This document shows, piece after piece, positions 33,215 through 45,301 of a stretch of 64,000 nt of DNA. The stretch is taken from assembly GCA_039583875.1 (NCBI GenBank), contig CM077153.1, forward strand, positions 70,936,482 to 71,000,481, in the 5' to 3' direction. Position 1 is the stretch's first letter. Each line of letters begins with the position of its first letter. Source of the stretch: Platanthera guangdongensis (lineage: Eukaryota; Streptophyta; Magnoliopsida; Asparagales; Orchidaceae). A model generated the notes under the pieces. That model was given only the letters and a program-made list of their open reading frames with translations, did no database searches and was not told the DNA's origin. A program made the position numbers and the translations under genes.

Positions 33215-34816
33215 TGTCACAACCCGCATTTTCTCAACGATAAATTCATATCAGAGCAAGAGAAAACACGTGTCGTGATGCCACGTCGTGCAGGGGATAA
33301 CAGCACACGTTCAGGAAAAACTCCAGACTTTAGATTTTTAAGGAATACTATAGACTAATATGAAAGAAAACCAGTTATGTTGAATGGGCGTATCCCTCGG
33401 CACGGTGGATCAGCTAGTCAACAATTGAAATTATATTTATACACAGCAGAAAATACTTTGGGTCAATTAAGCTGACACCCTAAATGAGCATAAGTGTCCC
33501 CGAGGGATGACTCATGGTATGCACGACTCTAAAGTGAATATAGTATATATGAAAGATAGTCTTTTACGCTAAGGAAAAATAGTGTCTTGGTTTTATAAAT
33601 ATGTTATGCATGAGATACATATAATAATGCCTTTAGGGTTTAAAATATCTAACATGCAACCTAGCATAAATCCTTCCCAGAAGCAAGTAAACAACCACAA
33701 ATAGGCAAAAAAAATAGCAGTTTAAATTCATACCCAGCATCGCAAGAAGCCACCAGTGGGCGTCAACAACCTGACACGAACCCACTGGTGTTTATGTCTG
33801 TCTATACAGAAAGGTAAAGAACTACCTCACAAAAATCGGGGATCAGCTAACTCAGCTACCCAAGAGGCCACCAACAAGCCCCTCCAAAAGAACTAGCCGC
33901 TGAACTGGCTACAACCTGGACCTGAGGCATTCAAGAAAAGAACACCTCAGCAAGAAAATAATCAAAAAGGTAAATAGGGAATTAGATTTATGAGCAAATA
34001 AGAAGGGTTTACAAACCCGAAAACAACTGCTATAAGCAAAAGAAAGGGGATGACAGTAAGAAAAGAACACTGTCTAAAGCACAACAAAACACACCAAGTG
34101 CGAGCAATAAAAGCAATATGTCCTACCAAAAGAGCCTGCAACAGCATCAAGACATATACATATATGCCAAAAGAAGAAGCCATAGAATAGGAAAGATACT
34201 AACAGTCTAACACGTGGGTTAATGGCGGTGTTCAAAACATGGATCTGAATACTTAACCAAAACCAGATCCAAAAAGGGCTAAGGGGTCAAACAGTGGCAG
34301 CACTAGGGTCCCACACACGCCAACTCAAACCTAGGCAAAATGCAGAGGCCACAACTCTCCACATAAAACCACCCCTCTAGAGGCCACCAAAACTCCACCA
34401 CCTGCCACAACCCATGAGTCGGCATGCAAAAATTAGCCAAACACCCAATACCCCCCCTAGGGAAAAGTCACACTAACAATACGAAAGAAACACACGAACC
34501 CAAGGCAAAAACGTCGGGTTCAACCGACGCGGCCTTGCACGCCTAACCCGAACTAACTCCGAGTCTTACCTGACCCAAAACCGGCACAACAACCGGTGTC
34601 GACACGATGTGTCGACACCACAACAGGCCGGTGTCAACACAATATGTCGACACCACAACAGGCCAGTGTCGACACAAGGTGTCGACATGACAACAGGCCG
34701 GTGTCGACACAAAGTGTCGACACTACTGCAGCCGGTGTCGACACAAGGTGTCGACACTACCGCGGCCGGTGTCGACACAAAGTGTCGACACTACTGCGGC
34801 CGGTGTCGACATAAGG
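33215..34816 (-). repeat. E7 3' LTR, terminal piece
   Basis: It begins TGTCACAACCCGC in plus orientation, the reverse of the LTR end, and matches 61591-63200 of the 5' LTR. It ends inside the GTGTCGACAC array, where E8 is inserted. No gene is seen; the open frames at 34566-34821 are array artefacts. Confidence 0.93.
34591..34811. repeat. GTGTCGACAC array in the E7 3' LTR (first part)
   Basis: Pairs of the perfect palindrome GTGTCGACAC, three bases apart, repeat with a period of about 35 bp and a GGCCGG-type spacer. The array continues at 44649-44928 beyond E8 and has a counterpart at 62966-63462 in the 5' LTR. Confidence 0.92.
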
Positions 34817-34852
34817 TGTAACAGTCCAAATTTCTGAAACAGGAAAATTTGG

Positions 34853-35440
34853 GTGACACGGCCTGGGACACGGGCGTGTCCCAGGGCGTGTCGGCGGACA
34901 CGGCCTGCGACACGGGCGTGTCGCAGGGCGTGTCGAGGTTGTGTCGACGATCGGCCTTGGTGTCGACGATTTTTCGCTCGACGATGTGTCGAGAGGAGAC
35001 ACAGGGCCCAGGACACGGGCGTGTCCAAGGCCGTGTCGTGTGCTCGACGACTGTTACTCGACGATCGTCGAGTGTCGAGACGTGAGTGTCGAGTGTCGAG
35101 ATGTTGAACACGGCCTGTGACACAGGCGTGTCACAGGGCGTGTCAAATCGGGTCGACGGACTCAGCCCGACGAAGGATTTCGACAGGGCGTGTCTTTGTG
35201 CCGTGTCAGGGCACACGGCCTTGGACACGGGCGTGTCATAGGCCGTGTGAAGTCTCGGGATGTTTTGGGATTTTTTCGCCCAGGCACACGGCCACAGACA
35301 CGGGCGTGTCTGAAGGCGTGTTGGTGACACGGCCCATGACACGGGCGTGGCCCATGGGCGTGTCACTGGTTTGAATAGGTCGGTTGACCACCGCTTGAGG
35401 CATACGGCCTGGGACACAGCCATGTCATAGGCCGTGTCAA
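34853..35440. repeat. GACACGGGCGTGTC array in the E8 5' LTR
   Basis: Repeated GACACGGGCGTGTC palindromes with linking GGCGTGTC and ACACGGCC words, plus a TCGACGATCGTCGAG block near 35042-35065. The 3' LTR copy is at 42201-42790. The array explains the open frames seen on both strands here. Confidence 0.9.
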
Positions 35441-35724
35441 GTCAAATTTAGCTTTTCTGGCAGGTTTGTGGCCGTCCATTTCTTCAGCTAGGATCCAAGG
35501 GCTGAAACTGCTTTCCTCTGTTCCTAAAGGCCGAAACTGAGAATTTCTTCTCATTTTTCCTTGGCCTTGATCTTTCTTCAAGTTAAGAGAGAAAGAGAGA
35601 GAGAAAGAAGGAGGAAGAAAGGGAAGGGATGCTGCTGGTGGTGCTGTAGGTTACCGACGAGAGTTCCGAAGCCGGCGTTGCGGAGGAAACGCTCTTGCGA
35701 GTCTTTCAAGCAAGCTATGAGGTC

Positions 35725-35748
35725 ATGGCACCGAAGCGGTCGTCAAGG
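35725..35748 (+). other. Candidate gag first exon inside the E8 5' LTR
   Basis: An ATG at 35725 opens eight codons ending in AGG, directly followed by GTAACG, a plausible splice donor at 35749. A plausible acceptor (CACCTTAG) ends at 37482, just before the gag frame, which has no ATG at its start and an in-frame TAG right before it. The eight residues are basic, like the N-terminus of gag in E1 and E7. The 3' LTR conserves the same ATG and donor. This is inference from sequence only. Confidence 0.45.
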
Positions 35749-37268
35749 GTAACGAATTTTCTTCCTAGCCATGTGAAGGCTTATTTTTGGCATATCTTGT
35801 GATTTCCCCCACCAAGAGGTGGCTGATTTTGGAAATCTTTGGGTGGATGCTTGACATCCCCTTTGTTAGCATATAGATCCGGAAATGAAGTACGGAATAG
35901 GCATGCTGTGTGAAGCCCATCCGGACAGGTTGGTCTGGATTGGTGATAACGTGTAGGTTAAGGAGTCTACGGGTTATGCCTGCGAAAAGGAGTAGCAGGA
36001 AGTACTGGGGTGGTAGCCCAGGAAAAATAGCCATGTAATGTTTTTGGGTCCAACCTGTGTATGAGGCATAGGAAGTACTGGTGTGACCAGGAAAGGCCCT
36101 TTGTGATGCTTGATGTCGTAGGGTGTCCACCTGTGAAGTGAGTAACAGGAAGTACTGGCATGATAGCCAGGAAAGACCCCTGACATTTGTGTTTGTGCGG
36201 TGTCCACCTGTGCAGAGAGTCACATGAAGTACTGGGAGGCCCAGGAAAGACCCGCTGTGGTGCTAAGGAAATGGGTATAGCGAAATACCCAGGCTTGAAT
36301 GCCAAGAACAGGATTGGTGAGACCGACCCGCGTCTTTGATATAGCCATGAGTACGCGGTACTCGGAGAAGGTAAGGCGATTTGAGCAACGGGGGGTGGAG
36401 GATCCGACCTGCGCTATGTCCGTCCGATGTGAGACCAAAAGGTGCGGTCTATTGGAGCGCATAGCAATAGTCTTCGGCCTGCGCGCCATGACATAATGGG
36501 GGGCTACGGGCCATCCCGGTGTCGGAAGACTAACTCCGGCTGCACGTCATGGAGTAAATGCTCATGAGATTTACCGTTGGGTTGTGACCCTACTACGGTG
36601 GTGGGCAAGAGCTTTGCCAAAACACCAAGAATGTGCCCTGAGTGCACGAACCGTTGGGCCGGGTGGCGAACGGTTGTGATGGCTTGTGTGAGTGAACGCA
36701 CATTTTGGGGATATATTGCCATACTTGTGCTTGAATATGCTTGCAGGGAAGAATACCGATGTCCCGAGAGAAGGGGTAGGGTCGTTATAATTTGGTCAGC
36801 TGAACGCTGACCGTTGCTTTTGTTTGCCACCGTTGGGTGGATTGTCCCTGTACAGGTGCTGGCGAGCCGAGCGGGACGCATAGAGGTTGATGTTCCTGCT
36901 GTTGTTGCTGTTACTGCTGCTAGCCCTCGAAGGCTTTCTATGTTGTTGTGCGTTTTCTTTTATTGTGGCCGGCCTGCGCGCCAAGTTGTTTAGGTCACTG
37001 TTTGATAGCTCTGTAAGGCCATAAGGTCAACTCTTTTCAATTGTTGTAAGACATTCCTATATGATATAAAATGTGGAGTTTTATGTTTGGACATTCATGA
37101 GGAGTTCCAGGTGTAGGCTAGGCTTCCGCTAGAATGATTTGTGATAGGTGCGATGCACTACTCTGGTATCATCTTGTACCTTCACCGACTGTTTTGTGAT
37201 ATATACTGTGGGGCCCCGGCCGGACCTTCTAGAATATACCATATGAACGGATGGGGTTGTTACATTTT

Positions 37269-37277
37269 TGGTATCGG
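37269..37277 (+). other. E8 primer binding site (weak)
   Basis: TGGTATCGG, four bases after the LTR end. It resembles the tRNA-Met-type PBS TGGTATCAG with one mismatch. Confidence 0.55.
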
Positions 37278-37482
37278 TCGTCTTGGTCTTTCCCTCTCGA
37301 CGTCGTGGTCGACTTCTTTTGTGGGGTGGCGAGCACGTGTTTGTGCAAACCAAAGTATATGCATGAACTCCTGAATGTCCATGATAGGAATGCATATTTG
37401 TGTGTTTGAGGAACCTGCGTGTTCTTATTTTGTGTTGTTTGCTTGGGTACGACCGCTAATGTGTGTGTCTTGTCCACCTTAG

Positions 37483-38604
37483 GTGACTCGAAGTGGAGCT
37501 GGGCCGTCTGAGTCCCAGCGTTCTGATGAAAGTACGGCACCAACCGCGGTGCCTACACCTCCACCGTCTGCGGAACATGTGCGTTTAGTTGCGGAGGCCT
37601 TATTTACCATGATCCAAGGCCAGCCACTTAGGCAGGAACAAGCGGCTGGGAGGCCAGAACAGGTGGCGGCAAGGCCGGAACCTGTAGTGGATGTGGCTCC
37701 TCGAGCGGCTGAGAAGCAGCTAACGCGGTTTATGAGTTTCCATCCGCCTACGTTTTCGGGAGCGGGAACCCCGACGCAGGCGGAGGATTGGCTATCGCGC
37801 GTCAAGCGTGTGATGACGGCGATTGGAACGGCGGAGCACCAGAAAGTTACTTTAGTTACCTTCTTGCTTGAAGGAGAAGCTCGATTATGGTGGGATGAGA
37901 TGGAGTTGCATCATTTGGCGGGTCGTCCGTTAACCCAAGTATCCATGGAAGAATTCTGCAGACTCTTCCTAGCGAAGCACCTTCCAGCGGCTCAGCGGAT
38001 AGCAATGGAAAATGAATTCCAACGGTTGACCCAAGGTGATGGCAGTGTGGACGCCTACCTGCATGAATTTACTCGCTTGGGGCGGTATGCGGGTTCTATT
38101 TTTGCTGATGAACAGAGGAAGACCAACAGGTTCTATGAAGGCTGAGGGACGAGTTGAGGTTCCTTGTGTCAAGTTCTGTGAACCAAGGCTTCCAAGCATT
38201 GGTTGACACTGCGAGCGCGCTGGAGAAGGATATGAAAAGGGTGCAAGGGAAGCGAGCTTTGGCTGTAGCCCAACCGGAGTGGAAGGCGCCCCGATCTGGG
38301 AAACCATTTTATAAGAAGCATTGGGGCAAGAAGTCCAAGCCTAGTGGACAAGCTCCTTCATCCGTTGCAACGGGAGCAACGTCAGGGGCGACCTCCAAGC
38401 CAGATACTCGTATCTGCTTCAATTGTGGCCAAATGGGGCATATTGCGCGAGATTGTAGGATGCCGCCAAAGAGTGAAAAGAAGGCGGGAGCATCTTATGC
38501 GGAAAAAGGAAAGGCGGTGGTGGATTCCTCTGCCTCGCAGGCGCAACCCCGGGTATACAATCTTGGCCTGCAAGAGGCCATCAAGCAGAGTGACGTGGTC
38601 ACAG
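37483..38604 (+). pseudogene. E8 gag with one frameshift
   Basis: The frame opens at 37483 directly after a TAG and a splice-acceptor-like sequence. It has the plant gypsy gag domain (RLWWDEMELHHLAG, FLAKHLPAAQR, YLHEFTRLGRYAG). A one-base shift near 38140 moves the frame, and it continues through a basic stretch to the zinc knuckle CFNCGQMGHIARDC. It ends at SDVVT, where a GT dinucleotide begins a candidate intron. The N-terminal ~40 residues are proline/serine-rich. The gag would be intact without the single frameshift, given a start codon supplied from the LTR exon or a non-ATG start. Confidence 0.85.
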
Positions 38605-38695
38605 GTATGAGTTTAGTTTTGCATATGCTATTGTTTGTATGCTTTGCTTAGTACCCCTATGTTTGCGGTTTGTGTGTGTGACATGTTTGTCATAG
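38605..38695 (+). other. Candidate 91-nt intron between gag and protease of E8
   Basis: GTATGA at the 5' end (after ACAG) and CATAG at the 3' end, with T-rich sequence between. The gag frame runs into a stop at 38649-38651, and the protease lies in another frame. Removing exactly these 91 nt brings both into one frame at the point where homologous elements join gag to protease. E1 and E7 have GT-AG candidates at the same place. Confidence 0.55.
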
Positions 38696-39885
38696 GCTTT
38701 GTGATGATTCGGGACACGCTGGCGCGAGCACTGTTTGATACGGGTGCATCGCATTCTTTTCTGTCTAGTGAGTTTGTTACGCGACTTGGGATACCCAGTC
38801 GTGCAAAGACAGATAACGTCAGAGTGGTGTTGCCGAATGGTTGTTGGATGCTTGCGGATCAAGCTTGCGATGTGGCGATTCAAATAGGAAGTCAGGATTT
38901 CAGTTTGACTGCATTTGTTTTGCCCATATCGGAATTCGATGTGATTTTTGGGATGGATTGGCTTGCGGAGCAGCATGCTATGATTGACTGCCAGTCCAAA
39001 GAAATCACGTTGGGCCAGAATACCGAACAGGAGACAAAGTTCGTGGGTATGCGAGGAGTGGGCGGGACGTTGATGTCTGCACTCCAGGTAGTCAAGGCTG
39101 TTCGGAAAGGTGCGGAGTGTTACTTTGCACTAATTCAGGTTGTTGAGCGTAAGGCCAGTTTGTGCGAGGTTCCGATTGTGGCAGAATTTACAGATGTGTT
39201 TCCCACGGATCTCCCTGGGCTACCACCCCAGCGGGAGATTGACTTCACAATTGAGTTGATGCCAGGTGCGAAACCTGTGGCCCGCTCGCCATATCGCGTT
39301 GCGCCAAAATAGATGGCGGAGTTGAAGGTTCAACTACAAGAAATGCTAGATCAAGGTTATATACGTCCAAGCATGTCACCTTGGAGCGCGCCTGTGCTTT
39401 TTGTAAAGAAGAAAGATGGTGGGTTGCGGTTGTGTATTGATTACCGTGAACTAAATAAGCTGACCGAGAAGAATAAGTATCCGATACCCCGGATTGATGA
39501 GTTATTCGATCAGCTGGTGGGATCGACCGTCTATTCGAAGTTGGACCTGAAGTCTGGTTATTATCAGTTAAGAATTCGGGAAGGTGACATTCCCAAAACC
39601 GCATTTGGAACGCGTTATGGGCACTATGAATTCACAGTCATGCCATTTGGACTGTGCAATGCGCCCTCGGTGTTTATGGATCTGATGCACCGTATTTTTC
39701 GCGAGTACCTGGATCTGTTTGTGATAGTGTTCATTGATGACATCCTGGTGTACTCAAAGTCCAAAGCCGAGCATGAGATTCACTTGCGGTTGGTGTTGAA
39801 CACGTTGAGGAAAAATCTGCTCTATGCCAAGTTCTCAAAATGCGAGTTTTGGCTATCGTCAGTGGCATTTTTGGGCCTTGTGGTG
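38696..39885 (+). pseudogene. E8 protease and reverse transcriptase (first part)
   Basis: The protease active site is intact (LFDTGASHSF), with ILP/FVLP strands and IFGMDWL following. A TAG at 39310-39312 stands between protease and RT (APK before, MAEL after). RT then shows [30 protein letters not shown] and the catalytic FIDDILVYS. Near 39885 a small deletion changes the frame just after FLGLVVS, the start of the RT thumb/connection region. Confidence 0.9.
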
Positions 39886-42051
39886 AGTGGATCCAGCGAA
39901 GATAAGGGCCATACAGGAGTGGCCAATGTTGTCTTCCATGGCTGAGGTCAGGAGTTTCCTTGGACTTGCGGGCTACTATAGAAGATTTGTGGAAAACTTC
40001 TCGCGGATCGCTCTGCCGCTCACCACATTGACGCAAAAAGATCAGAAGTTCGTTTGGACGCCTGAGTGCGCACGAGCTTTTGAAGAGCTGAAGATTCGGT
40101 TGACCACGGCGCCGGTGTTGTCTTCGCAACGTGGAACCGATGGATTTGTAATTTATAGTGATGCCTCAGTGAGCGGCTTAGGCTGCGTTCTTCTGCAGAG
40201 CGGAAAGGTTATTGCTTATGGCTCACGCCAGCTGAAGGTGCACGAGCGAAATTATCCCGTCCATGATTTGGAACTAGCGGCGGTGATTTTTGCACTCAAG
40301 TTGTGGCGACACTACCTTTATGGTGTGAAGGTGGAGATCTATACCGATCATAAGAGCCTAAAGTATCTTTTGGAGCAGAAAGACTTGAACATGCGACAAC
40401 GAAGTTGGTTGGAGTTCCTTGGGGACTACACTTTCGAGATTCACTATACGCCCGGGAAGGGGAATGTTGTCGCGGATGCCTTGAGTCGGCGCACTCCGGC
40501 TAGAGCGAATTGGTTGCAAAGGCATGATAAACGTCTTATCCAGGAGTTGGAGGCGTTAGAGATCTATTGTGTTGACAAGAATTCCACTGCCACTGCATGT
40601 TTGAACTGGGTCGAGGTGCAATGTGACCTTGCGGACCGAGTTCGACGGGCAACGGAGTTGGATGAAGATCTCTTACGCTATGTGAATGAAGGGCCAGAGG
40701 GCAAATTTACCTGGATTGACGGTCTTTTGCGAAAAGAGGACCGTTTGTGCGTCCCAAATGTGGGGAAACTGATGGAAGAATTGATGTATGAAGCGCATTT
40801 TACAAAGTATTCCATTTACCCCGGGAGCACAAAGATGTTCAACGATATGAAGAAGCTATTCTGGTGGCCAGGGCTCAAGAAAGATGTTGCCCTTTATGCC
40901 TCTAAATGCCAAACATGTGCGTTGGTGAAGGCGGAATGCCAAAAGCCGGGCGGTTATTTGAAGTCATTGCCAATCCCAGAGTGGAAATTTGATGATATTT
41001 CCATGGATTTTGTGCACGGGTTGCCAAGATCGCAACGAGGAAATGATTCCATTTGGGTGATTGTTGACCGGCTAACGAAAGTGGCACATTTTCTCCCGAA
41101 CAGGCGGGCTGATTCAGTTGAAAGTTTGACAAAGTTATATGTTGACCAGATTGTGCGGCTTCATGGTGTTCCTTGGAGCATCGTAAGTGATCGAGATGGG
41201 TGATTCACGTCAAATGATTGGCGGCTCGATCACCTACTGTTGGGCACGAAATTGACTTTCAGTACGACATTTCATCCCCAAACGGATGGCCAAACTGAAC
41301 GTACCAACAGAACCATGGAGGACATGCTCCGAATGTGCGCCCTTGACTTCGGAAAAAGATGGGAAGATCATCTCTATATGGTCGAGTTTGCATATAATAA
41401 TAGCTACCAGGCGAGCATTGGGATGGCACCATATGAAGCTCTATATGGAAGGAAGTGTCGTACTCCATTAGCTTGGGTAGAAGCGGGCGAAGCTCGGGTT
41501 TTTAAACCAAATGAGGTTGATGAAGCAAACTCAACCATCCGGACTATTCGTGAGAGATTGCTTATTGCTCAAGATCGACAAGCGAAGTACTACAACGCCA
41601 AGCACCGGAACGTGGAATTTGCGGTTGGCGATTGGGTCTACTTGAAGATCAAGCCATTCAAAGGTGTCTCCAGGATTCGACGATTGAAAAAGTTGAGTCC
41701 AAGATATTTGGGTCCTTTTGAAGTGGTTGAGCGAGTTGGCAAAGCGGCTTATCGGCTAGCTCTGTCGGCCGACTTGGGTGGATTACATGATGTATTTCAC
41801 ATCTCGGTGCTTCGGAAGGCCGTGAAAGATCCAGCTCAAGTGATCGCGGATGATCGTGTGCCGGTGGAGTATGGGCTAACAACGAGAGTTAGACCCATTC
41901 AGATCGAAGATCGAGCCGAGAAACAGTTGCGGAACAAGACGGTCAGCATGGTGAAAGTCCGATAGGACAACTGCGGCCGTGAAGAACTGACATGGGAGCG
42001 AGAGCAAACCATGCGAGAAGAGTTCCCTGAGCTGTTTTTGTGTAATCTCTA
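39886..42051 (+). pseudogene. E8 RT connection, RNase H, integrase and chromodomain-like tail
   Basis: RNase [31 protein letters not shown]. The integrase zinc region has YPGSTKM where HPGSTKM is usual, so one zinc-binding His is Tyr, then CQTCALV. The core has D (SMDFVHG), D (VSDRDG) and E (GQTERTN). A TGA at 41201-41203 breaks the core just after SDRDG, with the frame unchanged afterwards. The C-terminus has LSPRYLGPFEVVERVG and LHDVFHISVLRK. A TAG at 41963-41965 interrupts the chromodomain-like tail (SMVKVR before, ELTWERE after), which ends near 42051. Three lesions make this copy inactive. Confidence 0.9.
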
Positions 42052-42151
42052 GAACGGATGTTGTAACATAAACTTTTATATGTTGTAACATATTTCTTGC
42101 TGTTTACTGTTGCCTTTCCTGTGTCTGAATTTCGAGGACGAAATTTCCTGT

Positions 42152-42164
42152 AGGAGGGGAGGAT
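42152..42164 (+). other. E8 polypurine tract
   Basis: AGGAGGGGAGGAT directly before the 3' LTR, preceded by TTTCGAGGACGAAA at 42131-42144. Confidence 0.85.
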
Positions 42165-44643
42165 TGTAACAGTCCAAATTTCTGAAACAGAAAAATTTGG
42201 GTGACACGGCCTGGGACACGGGCGTGTCCCAGGGCGTGTCGGCGGACACGGCCTACGACATGGGCGTGTCGCAGGGCGTGTCGAGGTTGTGTCGACGATC
42301 GGCCTTGGTGTCGGCGATTTTTCGCTCGACGATGTGTCGAGAGGAGACACACGGCCCAGGACACGGGCGTGTCCAAGGCCGTATCGTGTGCTCGACGACT
42401 ATTACTCGACGATCGTCGAGTGTCGAGACGTGAGTGTCGAGTGTCGAGATGTTGAACACGGCCTGTGACACGGGCGTGTCACCGGGCGTGTCAAATCGGG
42501 TCGACGGACTCAGCCTGACGAAGGATATCGATAGGGCTTGTCTTTGTGCCGTGTCAGTGCACACGGCCTGGGACACGGGCGTGTCACCGGCCGTGTGAAG
42601 TCTCGGGATATTTTGGGATTTTTTTGCCCAGGCACACGGCCACAGACACGGGCGTGTCTGAAGGCGTGTTGGTGACACGGCCCATGACACGGGCGTGGCC
42701 CATGGGTGTGTCACTGGTTTGGATAGGTCAGTTGACCACCGCTTGAGGCACACGGCCTGGGACACGGCCGTGTCACAGGCCGTGTCAAGTCAAATTTAGC
42801 TTTTCTGGCAGGTTTGTGGCCGTCCATTTCTTCAGCTAGGATCCAAGGGCTGAAACTGCTTTCCTCTGTTCCTAAAGGCCGAAACTGAGAATTTCTTCTC
42901 ATTTTTCCTTGGCCTTGATCTTTCTTCAAGTTAAGAGAGAAAGAGAGAGAGAAAGAAGGAGGAAGAAAGGGAAGGGCTGTTGCTTGTGGTGTTGTAGGTT
43001 ACCGACGAGAGTTCCGAAGCCGGCGTTCCGGAGGAAACGCTCTTGTGAGTCTTTCAAGCAAGCTTTGAGGTCATGGCACCGAAGCGATCGTCAAGGGTAA
43101 CGACTTTTCTTCCTAGCCATGTGAAGGCTTCTTTTTGGCATATCTTGTGATTTCCCCCACCAAGAGGTGGCTGATTTTGGAAATCTTTGGGTGGATGCTT
43201 GACATCCCCTTTGTTAGCATATAGATCCGGAAATGAAGTACGGAATAGGCATGCTGTGTGAAGCCCATCTGGATAGGTTGGTCTGGATTGGTGATGTTGC
43301 ATACGAACCGGAGAAGACTCCGTGATAACGTGTAGGTTAAGGAGTCTACGGGTTATGCCTGCGAAAAGGAGTAGCAGGAAGTACTGGGGTGGTAGCCCAG
43401 GAAAAATAGCCATGTAATGTTTTTGGGTCCAACCTGTGTATGATGCATAGGAAGTACTGGTGTGACCAGGAAAGGCCCTTTGTGATGCTTGATGTCGTAG
43501 AGTGTCCACCTGTGAAGCGAGTAATAGGAAGTACTGGCATGATAGCCAGGAAAGACCCCTGACATTTGTGTTTGTGCGGTGTCCACCTGTGCAGAGAGTC
43601 ACAGGAAGTACTGGGAGGCCCAGGAAAGACCCACTGTTGTGCTAAGGAAATGGGTATAGCGAAATACCCAGGCTTGAATGCCAAGAACAGGATTGGTGAG
43701 ACCGACCCGCGCCTTTGATATAGCCATGAGTACGCGGTACTCGGAGAAGGCAAGGCGATTTGAGCAACGGGGGGTGGAGGATCCGACCTGCGCTCTGTCC
43801 GTCCGATGTGAGACCAAAAGGTGCGGTCTATTGGAGCACATAGCAAGAGTCTTCGGCCTGCGCGCCATGACACAATGGGGGGCTACGGGCCATCCCGGTG
43901 TCGGAAGACTAACTCCGGCTGCACGTCATGGAGTAAATGCTCATGAGATTTACCGTTGGGTTGTGACACTACTACGGTGGTGGGCAAGAGCTTTGCCAAA
44001 ACACCAAGAATGTGCCCTGAGTGCACGAACCGTTGGGCCGGGTGGCGAATGGTTGTGATGGCTTGTGTGCGTGAACGCACATTTTGGGGATATATTGCCA
44101 TACTTGTGCTTGAATATGCTTGCAGGGAAGAATACCGCTGTCCCGAGAGAAGGGGTAGGGTCGTTATAATTTGGTCAGCTGAACGCTGACCGTTGCTTTT
44201 GTTTGCCACCGTTGGGTGGATTGTCCCTGTACAGGTGCTGGCGAGCCGAGCGGGACCCATATAGGTTGATGTTCCTGCTATTGTTACTGTTACTGCTGCT
44301 AGCCCTCGAAGGCTTTCTGTGTTGTTGTGCGTTTTCTTTTATTGTGGTCGGCCTGCGCGCCAAGTTGTTTAGGCCACTGTTTGATAGCTCTGTAAGGCCA
44401 TAAGGTCAACTCTTTTCACTTGTTATAAGACATTCCTATATGATATAAAATGTGGAGTTTTATGTTTGGACATTCATGAGGAGTTCCAGGTGTAGGCTTG
44501 GCTTCCGCTAAAATGGTTTGTGATAGGTGCGATGCGCTACTCTGGTATCATCCTGTACCTTCACCGACTGTTTTGTGATATATACTGTGGGGCCCCGGCC
44601 GGACCTTCTAGAATATACCATATGAACGGATGGGGTTGTTACA
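42165..44643 (+). repeat. E8 3' LTR (2479 bp)
   Basis: TGTAACAGTCC...GGTTGTTACA, followed by the taagg TSD. It is very similar to the 5' LTR. The GACACGGGCGTGTC array is at 42201-42790. Confidence 0.96.
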
Positions 44644-44648
44644 TAAGG

Positions 44649-45301
44649 TGTCGACACTACCGAGGCCTGTGTCCACACAATGTGTTGACACCTCGACTGG
44701 CCGGTGTCGACACAAAGTGCCGGCACCCCGAATGGCCGGTGTCGACACAAAGTGTCGACACCCTGACTGGCCGGTGTCGACACAAAGTATTGACACATCG
44801 ACTGGCCAGTGTCGACACAAAGTGTCGACACCCTGACTGGCTGGTGTCGACACAAAGTGTCGACACCTCGACTGGCCGGTGTCGACACAAAGTGTCGACA
44901 GCCCGACTGGTCGGTGCCGAGTCCCACTCGACACTAGCGCCAGACCCAGCAACCAACCAAAACAAGAACAAAACGCCTCTCTAAAATTTCATCATCTATC
45001 GGCAATTGCTAACTACTCAACCCGAACCGTACCAAATCCGTCCCTATTAGACACATTCTCTCAGGAAAAACTGAGATTTAACTGGAACTTCTCTAAACTA
45101 ACTATAGTATATTCGGGGAGGAATCCTAGAGTACACCTAGGATCTAAGCAGGAGAGATATAGAATTAAATCAAGAAGAAAACAAGGATCAGCCTTGGCAA
45201 GGAAGAGGGAGCATCACTTGCCTCAATACCAGCAAAGCTTGGTCGGCCACTTCCCTCACTCTCGGATCTAGCTGCAGAGCACCAAGCCGAGGAACTGAAG
45301 G
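44649..45301 (-). repeat. E7 3' LTR, middle piece
   Basis: It resumes the GTGTCGACAC array (44649-44928), then unique LTR sequence matching 63465-63842 of the 5' LTR. It is cut at 45301 by E9. No coding content is seen. Confidence 0.93.

Larger units (their letters stand above)
34817..37264 (+). repeat. E8 5' LTR (2448 bp)
   Basis: TGTAACAGTCC...GGTTGTTACA. It holds a GACACGGGCGTGTC array (34853-35440), a GA-rich run near 35584-35612 and a candidate gag first exon at 35725. Relative to the 3' LTR it lacks ~29 bp (the 3' copy has an extra segment near 43297-43325 bounded by GTGAT repeats). Confidence 0.95.
34817..44643 (+). mobile_element. E8: Ty3/gypsy LTR retrotransposon, complete but mutated
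   Basis: The 5-bp TSD taagg is at 34812-34816 and 44644-44648. LTRs are 34817-37264 and 42165-44643, with gag-protease-RT-RNase H-integrase between. A TTTCGAGGACGAAA motif precedes the polypurine tract, as is usual in this gypsy group. It is inserted in the palindrome array of the E7 LTR. Reading frames are broken at a few places. Confidence 0.96.

Noticed and set aside
35765..37395. Open frames in the E8 5' LTR, duplicated at 43054-44403
   Set aside because: They are LTR sequence on both copies with no recognised domain. Only the short ATG-containing segment at 35725 has independent support from splice-site context.
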